Shown here in pieces: positions 1 through 5,478 of a DNA stretch of 5,957 nucleotides (within the stretch, counting starts at the first letter, position 1; the number at the start of each line of letters is the position of its first letter). Origin of the DNA: Candidatus Kaiserbacteria bacterium (GTDB lineage: Bacteria; Patescibacteriota; Minisyncoccia; Phycocordibacterales; UBA12088); assembly GCA_003561715.1 (NCBI GenBank), contig PWVU01000141.1, positions 1-5,957 on the forward strand, read 5' to 3'. Below the pieces are notes generated by a model. That model worked only from the letters and a program-made list of their open reading frames with translations, ran no database searches and had not been told where the DNA came from. The position numbers and the translations under genes were made by a program.

Positions 1-1
1 A

Positions 2-1222
2 ATCATCGAATGGATCGCACGCGAATTTAAAAAAGCTGAAGGTATCGATCTGCTGAAAGACCCCCTCGCCGTACAACGGCTGGACGAGGCGGCAGAAAAA
101 GCGAAGCACGAACTCTCGACCACCACGCAGACAGAAATAAATATTCCATTCGTAACAAGCGATGCCAATGGTCCCAAGCATCTTCTGCTGACACTTACGC
201 GCGCAACCCTCGAGGAGTTGGCACGCCCACACATCGAAAAAGCGATCGATATCACCAAGCGCGCAATCGAGGCATCACCATTCAAGGTCGAAGATATCGA
301 TGAGATCATCATGGTTGGCGGGCAAACACGTATGCCCGCGATCCAAGAAGCGGTCAAGTCACTTTTTGGGAAAGAGCCAAATCGCTCTATCAATCCGGAC
401 GAAGTTGTCGCGCTTGGCGCCGCTATTCAGGCCGGTATTATGCAGGGCGATGTGAAAGATATCCTGCTTCTTGATGTCATTCCTCTCTCGCTCGGTATTG
501 AGACCATGGGTGGCGTAAGCACGAAACTGATTGAGCGCAACACCACTATTCCGACCAGCAAATCCCAGATATTCTCGACCGCCGCAGATAATCAAACCAG
601 TGTTGAGGTGCACATTCTCCAAGGAGAGCGCGCCATGGCAGGCGACAATAAGTCACTAGGGCGTTTTATCCTTGAAGGTATTCCGCCTGCCCCACGTGGT
701 GTGCCGCAGATCGAGGTGTCACTTGACGTGGACGCCAATGGTATTTTGAATGTCAAAGCGAAAGATAAGACCAGCGGCAAAGAGCAGAGTGTACGTATTG
801 AAGCAAGCTCGGGACTCTCAGATGCGGACATTGAGCGCATGCAAAAAGATGCCGAGGTACACGCAGACGAGGATCAAAAGAAAAAAGAGCTTGCAGATGC
901 ACGCAACCTCGCGGAGAGTATCATCCATACCGCGGAGAAATCCCTGAAAGACCATGAATCAGTCGTAACCGAAGACCTCAAAAAAGACGTGGAATCAAAA
1001 GTGCAAGCGCTCCGCACGGCACAAGCGGGCGATGATCACGCCGCAATCACAGCAGCAACCGAAGCATTGAATGCCGCGCTACCACAGATCGGCGAAGCTG
1101 TCTCAAAGCAGCAACAAGCGCAAGCAGGCGACACAACAGCAAATGATTCCGCTTCAGCACCGGAAGGAGGTGTTCATGATGTGGAAGCGAATGAGGGTGA
1201 CGAGCCGGAGAAAAAAGAGTAG
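2..1222 (+). CDS. dnaK: Molecular chaperone DnaK (Hsp70), C-terminal part, 5' truncated by window edge
   Basis: Hsp70 chaperone that binds exposed hydrophobic segments of cytosolic proteins in an ATP-dependent cycle driven by DnaJ and GrpE. The frame is open from base 2, so the start codon lies outside the window; 406 residues are visible, matching roughly residue 230 to the end of a ~638-residue DnaK. Seen, in visible-residue numbering: the end of the nucleotide-binding domain with VGGQTRMP near 105-112 and NPDEVVALGAA near 131-141; the interdomain linker DILLLDV near 153-159; the substrate-binding beta domain with SLGIETMGG, NTTIPT, LQGER and NPAPRG-like PPAPRG; then a helical lid rich in Lys, Glu and Ala; and an acidic tail ending EPEKKE. 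The usual LLLDVTPLSLG reads DVIPLSLG here, a single Thr to Ile change. The TTG at 218 is an internal codon, not a start. DnaJ follows on the same strand; no grpE lies between them. Identification is secure. Confidence 0.97.
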   Translation: MIEWIAREFKKAEGIDLLKDPLAVQRLDEAAEKAKHELSTTTQTEINIPFVTSDANGPKHLLLTLTRATLEELARPHIEKAIDITKRAIEASPFKVEDIDEIIMVGGQTRMPAIQEAVKSLFGKEPNRSINPDEVVALGAAIQAGIMQGDVKDILLLDVIPLSLGIETMGGVSTKLIERNTTIPTSKSQIFSTAADNQTSVEVHILQGERAMAGDNKSLGRFILEGIPPAPRGVPQIEVSLDVDANGILNVKAKDKTSGKEQSVRIEASSGLSDADIERMQKDAEVHADEDQKKKELADARNLAESIIHTAEKSLKDHESVVTEDLKKDVESKVQALRTAQAGDDHAAITAATEALNAALPQIGEAVSKQQQAQAGDTTANDSASAPEGGVHDVEANEGDEPEKKE

Positions 1223-1237
1223 ACTAGGCTGACGACT

Positions 1238-1281
1238 GAATGGTCGAGCGGACGACATGCGCATGCTATGCGCACCCATTC
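1238..1281 (+). other. Inverted repeat / predicted RNA hairpin in the dnaK-dnaJ spacer
   Basis: Two nested arms are visible. The outer arm is GAATGG (1238-1243) against CCATTC (1276-1281). The inner one is TGCGCAT (1258-1264) against ATGCGCA (1268-1274), a 7-bp stem with a 3-base loop. No T-run follows, so it does not look like a classical intrinsic terminator; it could be an mRNA processing or stability element, or a structure that limits dnaJ expression relative to dnaK. It is not a CIRCE element, as the TTAGCACTC / GAGTGCTAA arms are absent. The pairing is read directly; the function is unknown. Confidence 0.4.
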
Positions 1282-1315
1282 GACAAGGTAACCCGCTAAT
1301 CCATATCCCCTCATT

Positions 1316-2380
1316 ATGAAAGACTACTACACGATACTCGGCGTTGATCGAAAAGCGTCGAAAGACGATATCAAAAAAGCGTTCCGAAAACTCGCACACG
1401 CACATCATCCCGACCGCGGTGGTGATGAGACGAAATTCAAAGAAGCAAGTGAGGCATACAGCGTACTTTCCGATGACAAGAAACGTGCTGAGTATGATGC
1501 ATACGGGCAGGTATTCTCCGGTAGTGGAAATGGGGGCGGAGGCGCTGCGGGCTTCAACCCAAATGATTTTGGAGGCTTTGGCGGATTTGGGCAAGGTGTT
1601 GAGTTTGATATCGGTGATATATTCGGAGACATATTCGGCGGGGGTCGTACCAGAACTCAACGAGGTCGCGATATCTCGATCGATCTTGAAGTCTCGTTTC
1701 GCGACGCCATCTTTGGGGTTGAGCGCAACGTGTTACTGAATAAGACATCGGTGTGCGCAACATGTAACGGCTCGGGCGCTGCTCCGGGGAGTGAAATGAT
1801 CACCTGTACGCGCTGCAGTGGATCAGGAAAAATTCACGAGACCAAGCAATCCTTCTTCGGCACCTTTTCAAGCGTGCGTACTTGTGATCTGTGTCACGGC
1901 AGTGGTCGCATTCCTAAAGAACCTTGTAAAGATTGCGGTGGTGTGGGAGTACGGCGTCAAGAAGAAGACATCGCTTTTCGAGTGCCGGCAGGTATACGTG
2001 ATGGAGAAGTTATCCGCATTACCGGACGCGGAGAAGCGATCCCCGGAGGCGCTGCGGGCGATCTCTACATAAAAGTACACGTTACGACCCATCCGACTAT
2101 TACGCGAGAGGGAAACGATCTCGCCTCAACGCTTACGGTCAAACTTTCCGATGCGCTTCTAGGCGCTTCGTATACCATTGAAACACTTGACGGACCGCTT
2201 TCGATCAAAGTCCCGGCTGGAATCAACCATGGCGAGAAGCTGCGCGTTAAAGGAAAAGGAATTGTGCTGGAGGGCGGTCGGCGAAGCGATCTCTATATCA
2301 AGATCGCCATCAAACTCCCCGCCAAACTTTCCAAAGAGGCACGCAAAGCGGTTGAGAAACTGAGGGAGGAAGGGGTGTAA
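1316..2380 (+). CDS. dnaJ: Chaperone protein DnaJ (type I Hsp40)
   Basis: Cytosolic co-chaperone that delivers unfolded clients to DnaK and stimulates its ATPase. The 354-residue product has the full type I architecture. The J domain (about 1-65) carries the essential HPD at 31-33. A Gly/Phe-rich stretch runs from about 68 to 110. The zinc-binding region has four CxxCxGxG-type repeats: C147/C150, C164/C167, C190/C193 and C204/C207, all eight cysteines present. Two C-terminal beta domains follow (about 215-335) with typical GDLYI and SDLYI motifs. The length is slightly short of the common ~375. The ATG at 1316 places the J domain at residue 3, and no alternative start fits, yet no Shine-Dalgarno sequence lies at normal distance (the nearest, AAGG, is about 28 bases upstream). 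It follows dnaK after 93 bases and precedes the aminopropyltransferase gene by 10 bases. Identification is secure. Confidence 0.97.
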   Translation: MKDYYTILGVDRKASKDDIKKAFRKLAHAHHPDRGGDETKFKEASEAYSVLSDDKKRAEYDAYGQVFSGSGNGGGGAAGFNPNDFGGFGGFGQGVEFDIGDIFGDIFGGGRTRTQRGRDISIDLEVSFRDAIFGVERNVLLNKTSVCATCNGSGAAPGSEMITCTRCSGSGKIHETKQSFFGTFSSVRTCDLCHGSGRIPKEPCKDCGGVGVRRQEEDIAFRVPAGIRDGEVIRITGRGEAIPGGAAGDLYIKVHVTTHPTITREGNDLASTLTVKLSDALLGASYTIETLDGPLSIKVPAGINHGEKLRVKGKGIVLEGGRRSDLYIKIAIKLPAKLSKEARKAVEKLREEGV

Positions 2381-2390
2381 GTTTACGAGC

Positions 2391-3308
2391 ATGCCATTTT
2401 TTTCTAGAGAAATAGACGCCCTTGGTGAGATCTTCATCGAGCGAGACCTTTTTGGAAATACAGGTCAGTGGTATAAGATCGACTCAATTTTGGCCCATGA
2501 GCACAGTGAATTTCAGGAGATCGTGATGGCGAAACTTTTTATCAACGAAACTGATATTCGTACCGCCCTCATACTTGACGGCATATTACAGATTGTGGAC
2601 GACCCGCATCACATCGCTCCTTATCACGAAAGCATGTTGGGCGTTGTGCTTTTGCATCCAGATCCCAAGCGGGTAATGATCGCCGGAGGAGGCGACGGCT
2701 GCGCACTTAAGACCATCTTAACGTACAAAAACATACACGCCACCATGGTCGAGATTGACAAACGTGTTGTCGAGCTATCACAAGAGCACATGCCAAACCT
2801 CTGGCACGACCCGAAAGATCATCGAGGGAGTGTGTGCATCCAAGATGCCGCATCATATGCGAGCAACACTCCTGACGAAACATTTGATGTGTTGGTAGTC
2901 GATAGCTCTGACCCCAATTTTGATAATAAGGGAACACCCGCTAATCCTTTATATAGCGCATCGTTTTACTCTGAGTGCAAGCGTGCGCTTACGCGAGAAG
3001 GTCTTTTGATCGTTCAGGGGGGGACATTTCCTGTGGAACGAAGCTCTACAAGGCAGATAGTGACAAAACTTCAAGATCTTTTCGAGACTGTAGTTGCTAT
3101 GCCGGTTTCGGTTCCTAGCTACTCTCACGGCCCAATGATGCTTGTTGTAGCTACGAATTCAAAAGACGCATTGGATGTAAGCGAAGACGTTTTGCGTACG
3201 CGATTTACAAACCTTTCAGAAATACCTCTCTGGCTGAATCCGGCGTACCTCAAGGCTCTTATAAAGACGCCCACAAATATTCAGCAGGAGCTCGGACTCG
3301 TTGCATAA
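2391..3308 (+). CDS. speE: Spermidine synthase family aminopropyltransferase (SpeE-like)
   Basis: Predicted cytosolic enzyme moving the aminopropyl group of decarboxylated AdoMet to an amine acceptor, normally putrescine to give spermidine. The 305-residue product has a small N-terminal beta domain (SEFQ at 39-42, LDG at 62-64, YHE at 78-80) and a Rossmann methyltransferase-like fold. Visible motifs are GGGDG at 99-103 (nucleoside binding), EID at 121-123, QDA at 151-153, and DSSDP at 171-175 with the family's catalytic Asp171 and Asp174; VPSY at 241-244 places Tyr244 where the family has an acceptor-site Tyr. Oddities: the loop after DSSDP is about five residues longer than in Bacillus SpeE, and the usual region after the Gln at 209 reads QGGTFP. 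The acceptor could therefore be something other than putrescine (agmatine, or spermidine as in thermospermine synthases). The ATG is 10 bases past dnaJ; purine-rich AGGAAGGGG sits ~15 bases upstream, farther than ideal. The two SpeD-family genes downstream support a polyamine role. Confidence 0.9.
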   Translation: MPFFSREIDALGEIFIERDLFGNTGQWYKIDSILAHEHSEFQEIVMAKLFINETDIRTALILDGILQIVDDPHHIAPYHESMLGVVLLHPDPKRVMIAGGGDGCALKTILTYKNIHATMVEIDKRVVELSQEHMPNLWHDPKDHRGSVCIQDAASYASNTPDETFDVLVVDSSDPNFDNKGTPANPLYSASFYSECKRALTREGLLIVQGGTFPVERSSTRQIVTKLQDLFETVVAMPVSVPSYSHGPMMLVVATNSKDALDVSEDVLRTRFTNLSEIPLWLNPAYLKALIKTPTNIQQELGLVA

Positions 3309-3337
3309 TCAACAAGTCTTGCAATACATTAAGGACT

Positions 3338-3751
3338 ATGGAACAGACCAACGAACCCAATACTACGATCTTCGGAATTCATCTGCTTCTGGACGGATAT
3401 CGTGGTGCGGAATCAAAACTTGCGGACCGCACTAACCTTCATATGACTTTGGAGCAACTTGTCGTACAGCTACAAATGAACAAAATCACCGACCCCGTGG
3501 TCGTTAAAGTCGGACCAAACAATAAGAAGGACCCTGGGGGGTTAAGTGGTTTTGTACTCATTGCTGAGAGTCACATAAGCATCCACACATTCCCCAAACG
3601 CGGATTTGTAAGTATTGACATTTACACATGTCAAGATACTCTTGAAACAGAAACAGTAGAGACTACAGTTCGCTCATGTTTCGACATACAAATTGTGGAG
3701 TCCACTGTTCTACAGCGCGGAAGGAAGTACCCCACAAAGAACATTTACTAA
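3338..3751 (+). CDS. SpeD-family pyruvoyl decarboxylase, divergent copy (possible ornithine/arginine decarboxylase)
   Basis: A 137-residue member of the class 1B AdoMet decarboxylase family, which cleaves itself at an internal Glu-Ser bond so the Ser becomes a pyruvoyl cofactor. Seen: AESHISIHT, with predicted cleavage between Glu77 and Ser78, His83 and Cys98. The Ser+5 His and Ser+20 Cys spacing equals that of Thermotoga maritima SpeD (63/68/83), and the Ser eight residues before the cleavage site is kept (Ser70), so it should self-process. What differs is the substrate pocket. The HxxxE Glu (human Glu247, Thermotoga Glu72), which binds the AdoMet ribose, is Lys87, in TFPKRGF instead of the usual TWPE. 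The position aligned with Thermotoga Phe49 is Lys64. I infer it may decarboxylate an amino acid such as ornithine or arginine rather than AdoMet; a divergent AdoMet decarboxylase remains possible. TAAGGA at 3330-3335 is only two bases from the ATG, unusually close. The stop overlaps the next start by one base. Confidence 0.88.
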   Translation: MEQTNEPNTTIFGIHLLLDGYRGAESKLADRTNLHMTLEQLVVQLQMNKITDPVVVKVGPNNKKDPGGLSGFVLIAESHISIHTFPKRGFVSIDIYTCQDTLETETVETTVRSCFDIQIVESTVLQRGRKYPTKNIY

Positions 3752-4164
3752 TGTTTGATATACAAACTTCCATCATTTCATCTTCCAATCCTATGACTTT
3801 GAGTCCGGTAACAGGAAAACATCTAATTGCTGACCTGTATCAGGTTCCTGTAAACAAATTCACTGATGCTAAGCTAGTCGAGGAGTTTCTTCTGCAGACC
3901 TCCGTGCGCGTAGGGGCAACCATCGTCGAAGACCCCCATCTCGTATCACTACCCAATCTTCAAGATTCGTTTCCTGCTGGTATCACAGGATTTCTTCTGT
4001 TGGGAGAAAGTCACATATCGATTCACACATGGCCCGAACACGCGTACGTTTCGCTCGATGTGTACTCATGCACTGAATTCGATTCTGACTCGCTCACGTC
4101 GTATGTACACGAGTACTGGGAACCAAAAGGGAAGGCGTCCATAACTGTCATCAAGCGCGGCTAA
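3751..4164 (+). CDS. speD: S-adenosylmethionine decarboxylase proenzyme (SpeD/SpeH type), second tandem copy
   Basis: Predicted pyruvoyl enzyme converting AdoMet to decarboxylated AdoMet, the aminopropyl donor for SpeE. The 137-residue product has GKHLIADLY near the N-terminus (22-30), ESHISIHTWPE at 86-96, predicted cleavage at Glu86-Ser87, catalytic His92 and Cys107 at the family spacing, and Glu96 in the position that binds the AdoMet ribose. This makes it the better AdoMet decarboxylase candidate of the pair. Caveats: the Ser normally eight residues before the cleavage Ser is Thr79 (GITG rather than GVSG), and the residue aligned with Thermotoga Phe49 is Ser73, with Phe74 next to it. The start at 3751 is chosen because TAATG fuses it to the stop of the preceding gene, implying translational coupling; the ATG at 3793 (residue 15), just ahead of the conserved GKHL, is an alternative with no ribosome site. 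The frame stays open upstream to 3676, inside the previous gene, but that extension has no family similarity. Confidence 0.88.
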   Translation: MFDIQTSIISSSNPMTLSPVTGKHLIADLYQVPVNKFTDAKLVEEFLLQTSVRVGATIVEDPHLVSLPNLQDSFPAGITGFLLLGESHISIHTWPEHAYVSLDVYSCTEFDSDSLTSYVHEYWEPKGKASITVIKRG

Positions 4165-4173
4165 CATATCGGC

Positions 4174-5181
4174 ATGCCTGCAGCACTCCTAAGCTCGCTT
4201 TCATATGCAATAGCGAACATCACTGACGCGCTACTCATTGGCGACTGCTATAATCATCGAAGGTCGCAACCTCTTTTCATCAGCTGTGTGCTGGGAGCAA
4301 TAATGGGTAGCGCACTAACAATCGTGCTCATGCGAGTGTATGATGTCCCTCTCACTCCCATTTTTCAAACAGGTTTGTGGTCATGTGTTCTGGGTGTGAT
4401 GGTAGGTCTCTCACTACTCCATTACTTCACAGCTTTTTCATCAAGCGAAAAAAGTCCTACTGAGATCGCAGCGTACATATCCGCCACCCCGATCGCCGTA
4501 CTCGTTGTCTCTTGGGTGGTCTTTGCTGCAGGTATACCCATGGCGGGAAACGACTTCTCTCTTCAACAGGTTTTATGGGTCTTGCTGGGCGGCATAGGAC
4601 TCATGTTATTTTCTATTGCTAATGGTAAGTTTTCGGATTCTAAGGATGTCAACACATTGCATCGGAGTCGACGCTACCGACTACATCTATTTTTACTTCT
4701 GCTGTGGGGGGGTATCTATTACGTTGGATTCTCGATTGTTCTACAGTATGCTCAAACATCGTTTGTTGGCGAATCGAACCCAGAGCTACTCGCCACACTC
4801 AGCGTACTGCCATATTTTTGGGTCGGACTTTTGTTAGTTGGATTGGCAGACATGATTCGTCCCGGTGAGGCGAGCGCGTTTGTCACCAATGCGCACACTA
4901 TCAAAAGATACTTTCCGTATATCATTTTGGTTGAGGTATTCGGGATGCTGGTCTTTTTTTTCGAGATTCTCGCTCTCAGCTTCATTCGTCCTGAGATCGT
5001 AAGTATTGTTGTGGGTGGTCATATAGTATTGGTCTGGATGGTGGGAATACTGCTACGCAGACTTTATCGAAATATGAAAACGGTCACTTTTAATATTGAA
5101 GAAGCTTTTCCAGCAACAGAGCGCCCATTGCTCCAGACCTCTTCTTTGATACTTATTATCGGGGCACTGTGGTTTCTGTAG
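4174..5181 (+). CDS. DMT/EamA-type multi-pass membrane transporter, substrate unknown
   Basis: Inner-membrane protein of 335 residues with about ten hydrophobic helices, estimated at 3-22, 34-54, 65-88, 97-120, 132-149, 169-192, 205-227, 247-270, 274-295 and 320-335. The count and the split around a polar Lys/Arg-rich cytoplasmic stretch (about 151-169) resemble the 5+5 helix plan of the drug/metabolite transporter superfamily, and the helix with a Pro near 106 (ISATPIAVLVV) is EamA-like. I recognise the fold type, not a named member. It starts 9 bases after the second speD gene, so it is probably cotranscribed. By context it may carry a polyamine, ornithine or AdoMet; the DMT superfamily includes a known AdoMet importer in Rickettsia, so uptake of AdoMet is a reasonable guess but unproven. 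No Shine-Dalgarno is visible before the ATG. The C-terminus ends inside the last hydrophobic segment, which is short. Confidence 0.7.
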   Translation: MPAALLSSLSYAIANITDALLIGDCYNHRRSQPLFISCVLGAIMGSALTIVLMRVYDVPLTPIFQTGLWSCVLGVMVGLSLLHYFTAFSSSEKSPTEIAAYISATPIAVLVVSWVVFAAGIPMAGNDFSLQQVLWVLLGGIGLMLFSIANGKFSDSKDVNTLHRSRRYRLHLFLLLLWGGIYYVGFSIVLQYAQTSFVGESNPELLATLSVLPYFWVGLLLVGLADMIRPGEASAFVTNAHTIKRYFPYIILVEVFGMLVFFFEILALSFIRPEIVSIVVGGHIVLVWMVGILLRRLYRNMKTVTFNIEEAFPATERPLLQTSSLILIIGALWFL

Positions 5182-5227
5182 AAAAAAATACTTGTGAGAT
5201 CATCTATCTCAACGTAGACTGCCTGTA

Positions 5228-5434
5228 ATGGCGGATGACATAAGATTCGATAGGAATTCGAAGCTACTATTTGCAGGTATGGCTGTGCTCTTTTTTACAT
5301 CACTCACCACGATGTACGTTCGCTACATGTTACTTGAAGACTTCACAATCTTTTTTACAGAAGAGACAATAGCAGCATACCCATTTCTTGTAGAACACAA
5401 GAATGCCGAGGCACTTTCGGATAACGACTCCTGA
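5228..5434 (+). CDS. Small single-pass membrane protein, unknown function
   Basis: A 68-residue protein I do not recognise. It has a charged N-terminus (MADDIRFDRN), one hydrophobic helix at about residues 12-34, then an aromatic and acidic segment (EDFTIFFTEE) and a polar, acidic tail. The charge pattern does not clearly settle orientation; the Arg/Asp-rich head is most simply cytoplasmic. It sits between the transporter (46-base spacer) and the probable sensor protein (44 bases to its preferred start), so it may be an accessory subunit of the latter. No Shine-Dalgarno precedes the ATG. The length, clean helix and the fit between neighbours on the same strand support a real gene, but there is no family evidence visible to me. 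Confidence 0.6.
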   Translation: MADDIRFDRNSKLLFAGMAVLFFTSLTTMYVRYMLLEDFTIFFTEETIAAYPFLVEHKNAEALSDNDS

Positions 5435-5466
5435 ATCAAATACCTATGAGACCTATTGATTTGGTT

Positions 5467-5471
5467 AGGAG
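5467..5471 (+). promoter_or_regulatory. Shine-Dalgarno AGGAG deciding the start of the following membrane protein
   Basis: AGGAG lies seven bases before the ATG at 5479, a standard spacing. The in-frame ATG at 5446, 33 bases earlier, has no such site ahead of it. This is the only well-spaced Shine-Dalgarno among the starts in the window and favours 5479. Confidence 0.55.
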
Positions 5472-5478
5472 CGATGTG

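Noticed and set aside
1176..1232. 18-codon ORF inside the dnaK 3' end, preceded by a strong AAGGAGG-like site (1164-1170), encoding a very basic peptide
   Set aside because: AGGAGG here encodes Glu-Gly-Gly in the DnaK tail and the basic peptide is the shifted reading of its acidic Glu/Lys codons. Chance is the simplest explanation; conservation in relatives would be needed to revive it.
1154..1660. 168-codon open frame on the minus strand across dnaK end and dnaJ start
   Set aside because: It lies antisense to two certain genes, has no recognisable motif, and is explained by codon bias of those genes.
1344..1739. 131-codon plus-strand frame inside dnaJ
   Set aside because: It overlaps the J domain and Gly/Phe region in another frame and shows low-complexity, motif-free sequence.
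2397..2403. Run of seven T at the start of speE as a terminator tail or phase-variable tract
   Set aside because: There is no stem before it, it encodes Phe-Phe in frame, and seven bases is short for slippage switching.
3676..3750. Upstream extension of the second SpeD frame adding 25 residues
   Set aside because: The extension overlaps the first SpeD gene, has no family similarity, and the TAATG at 3751 is a better start.
5195..5211. 6-bp hairpin TGAGAT/ATCTCA after the transporter gene, as a terminator
   Set aside because: The stem is short and AT-rich and no T-run follows.
5192..5220. Possible promoter TTGTGA - 17 bases - TAGACT before the 68-residue protein
   Set aside because: Only four of six bases match each consensus box, which is common by chance; a TSS here would give a nearly leaderless message. 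Not strong enough to annotate.
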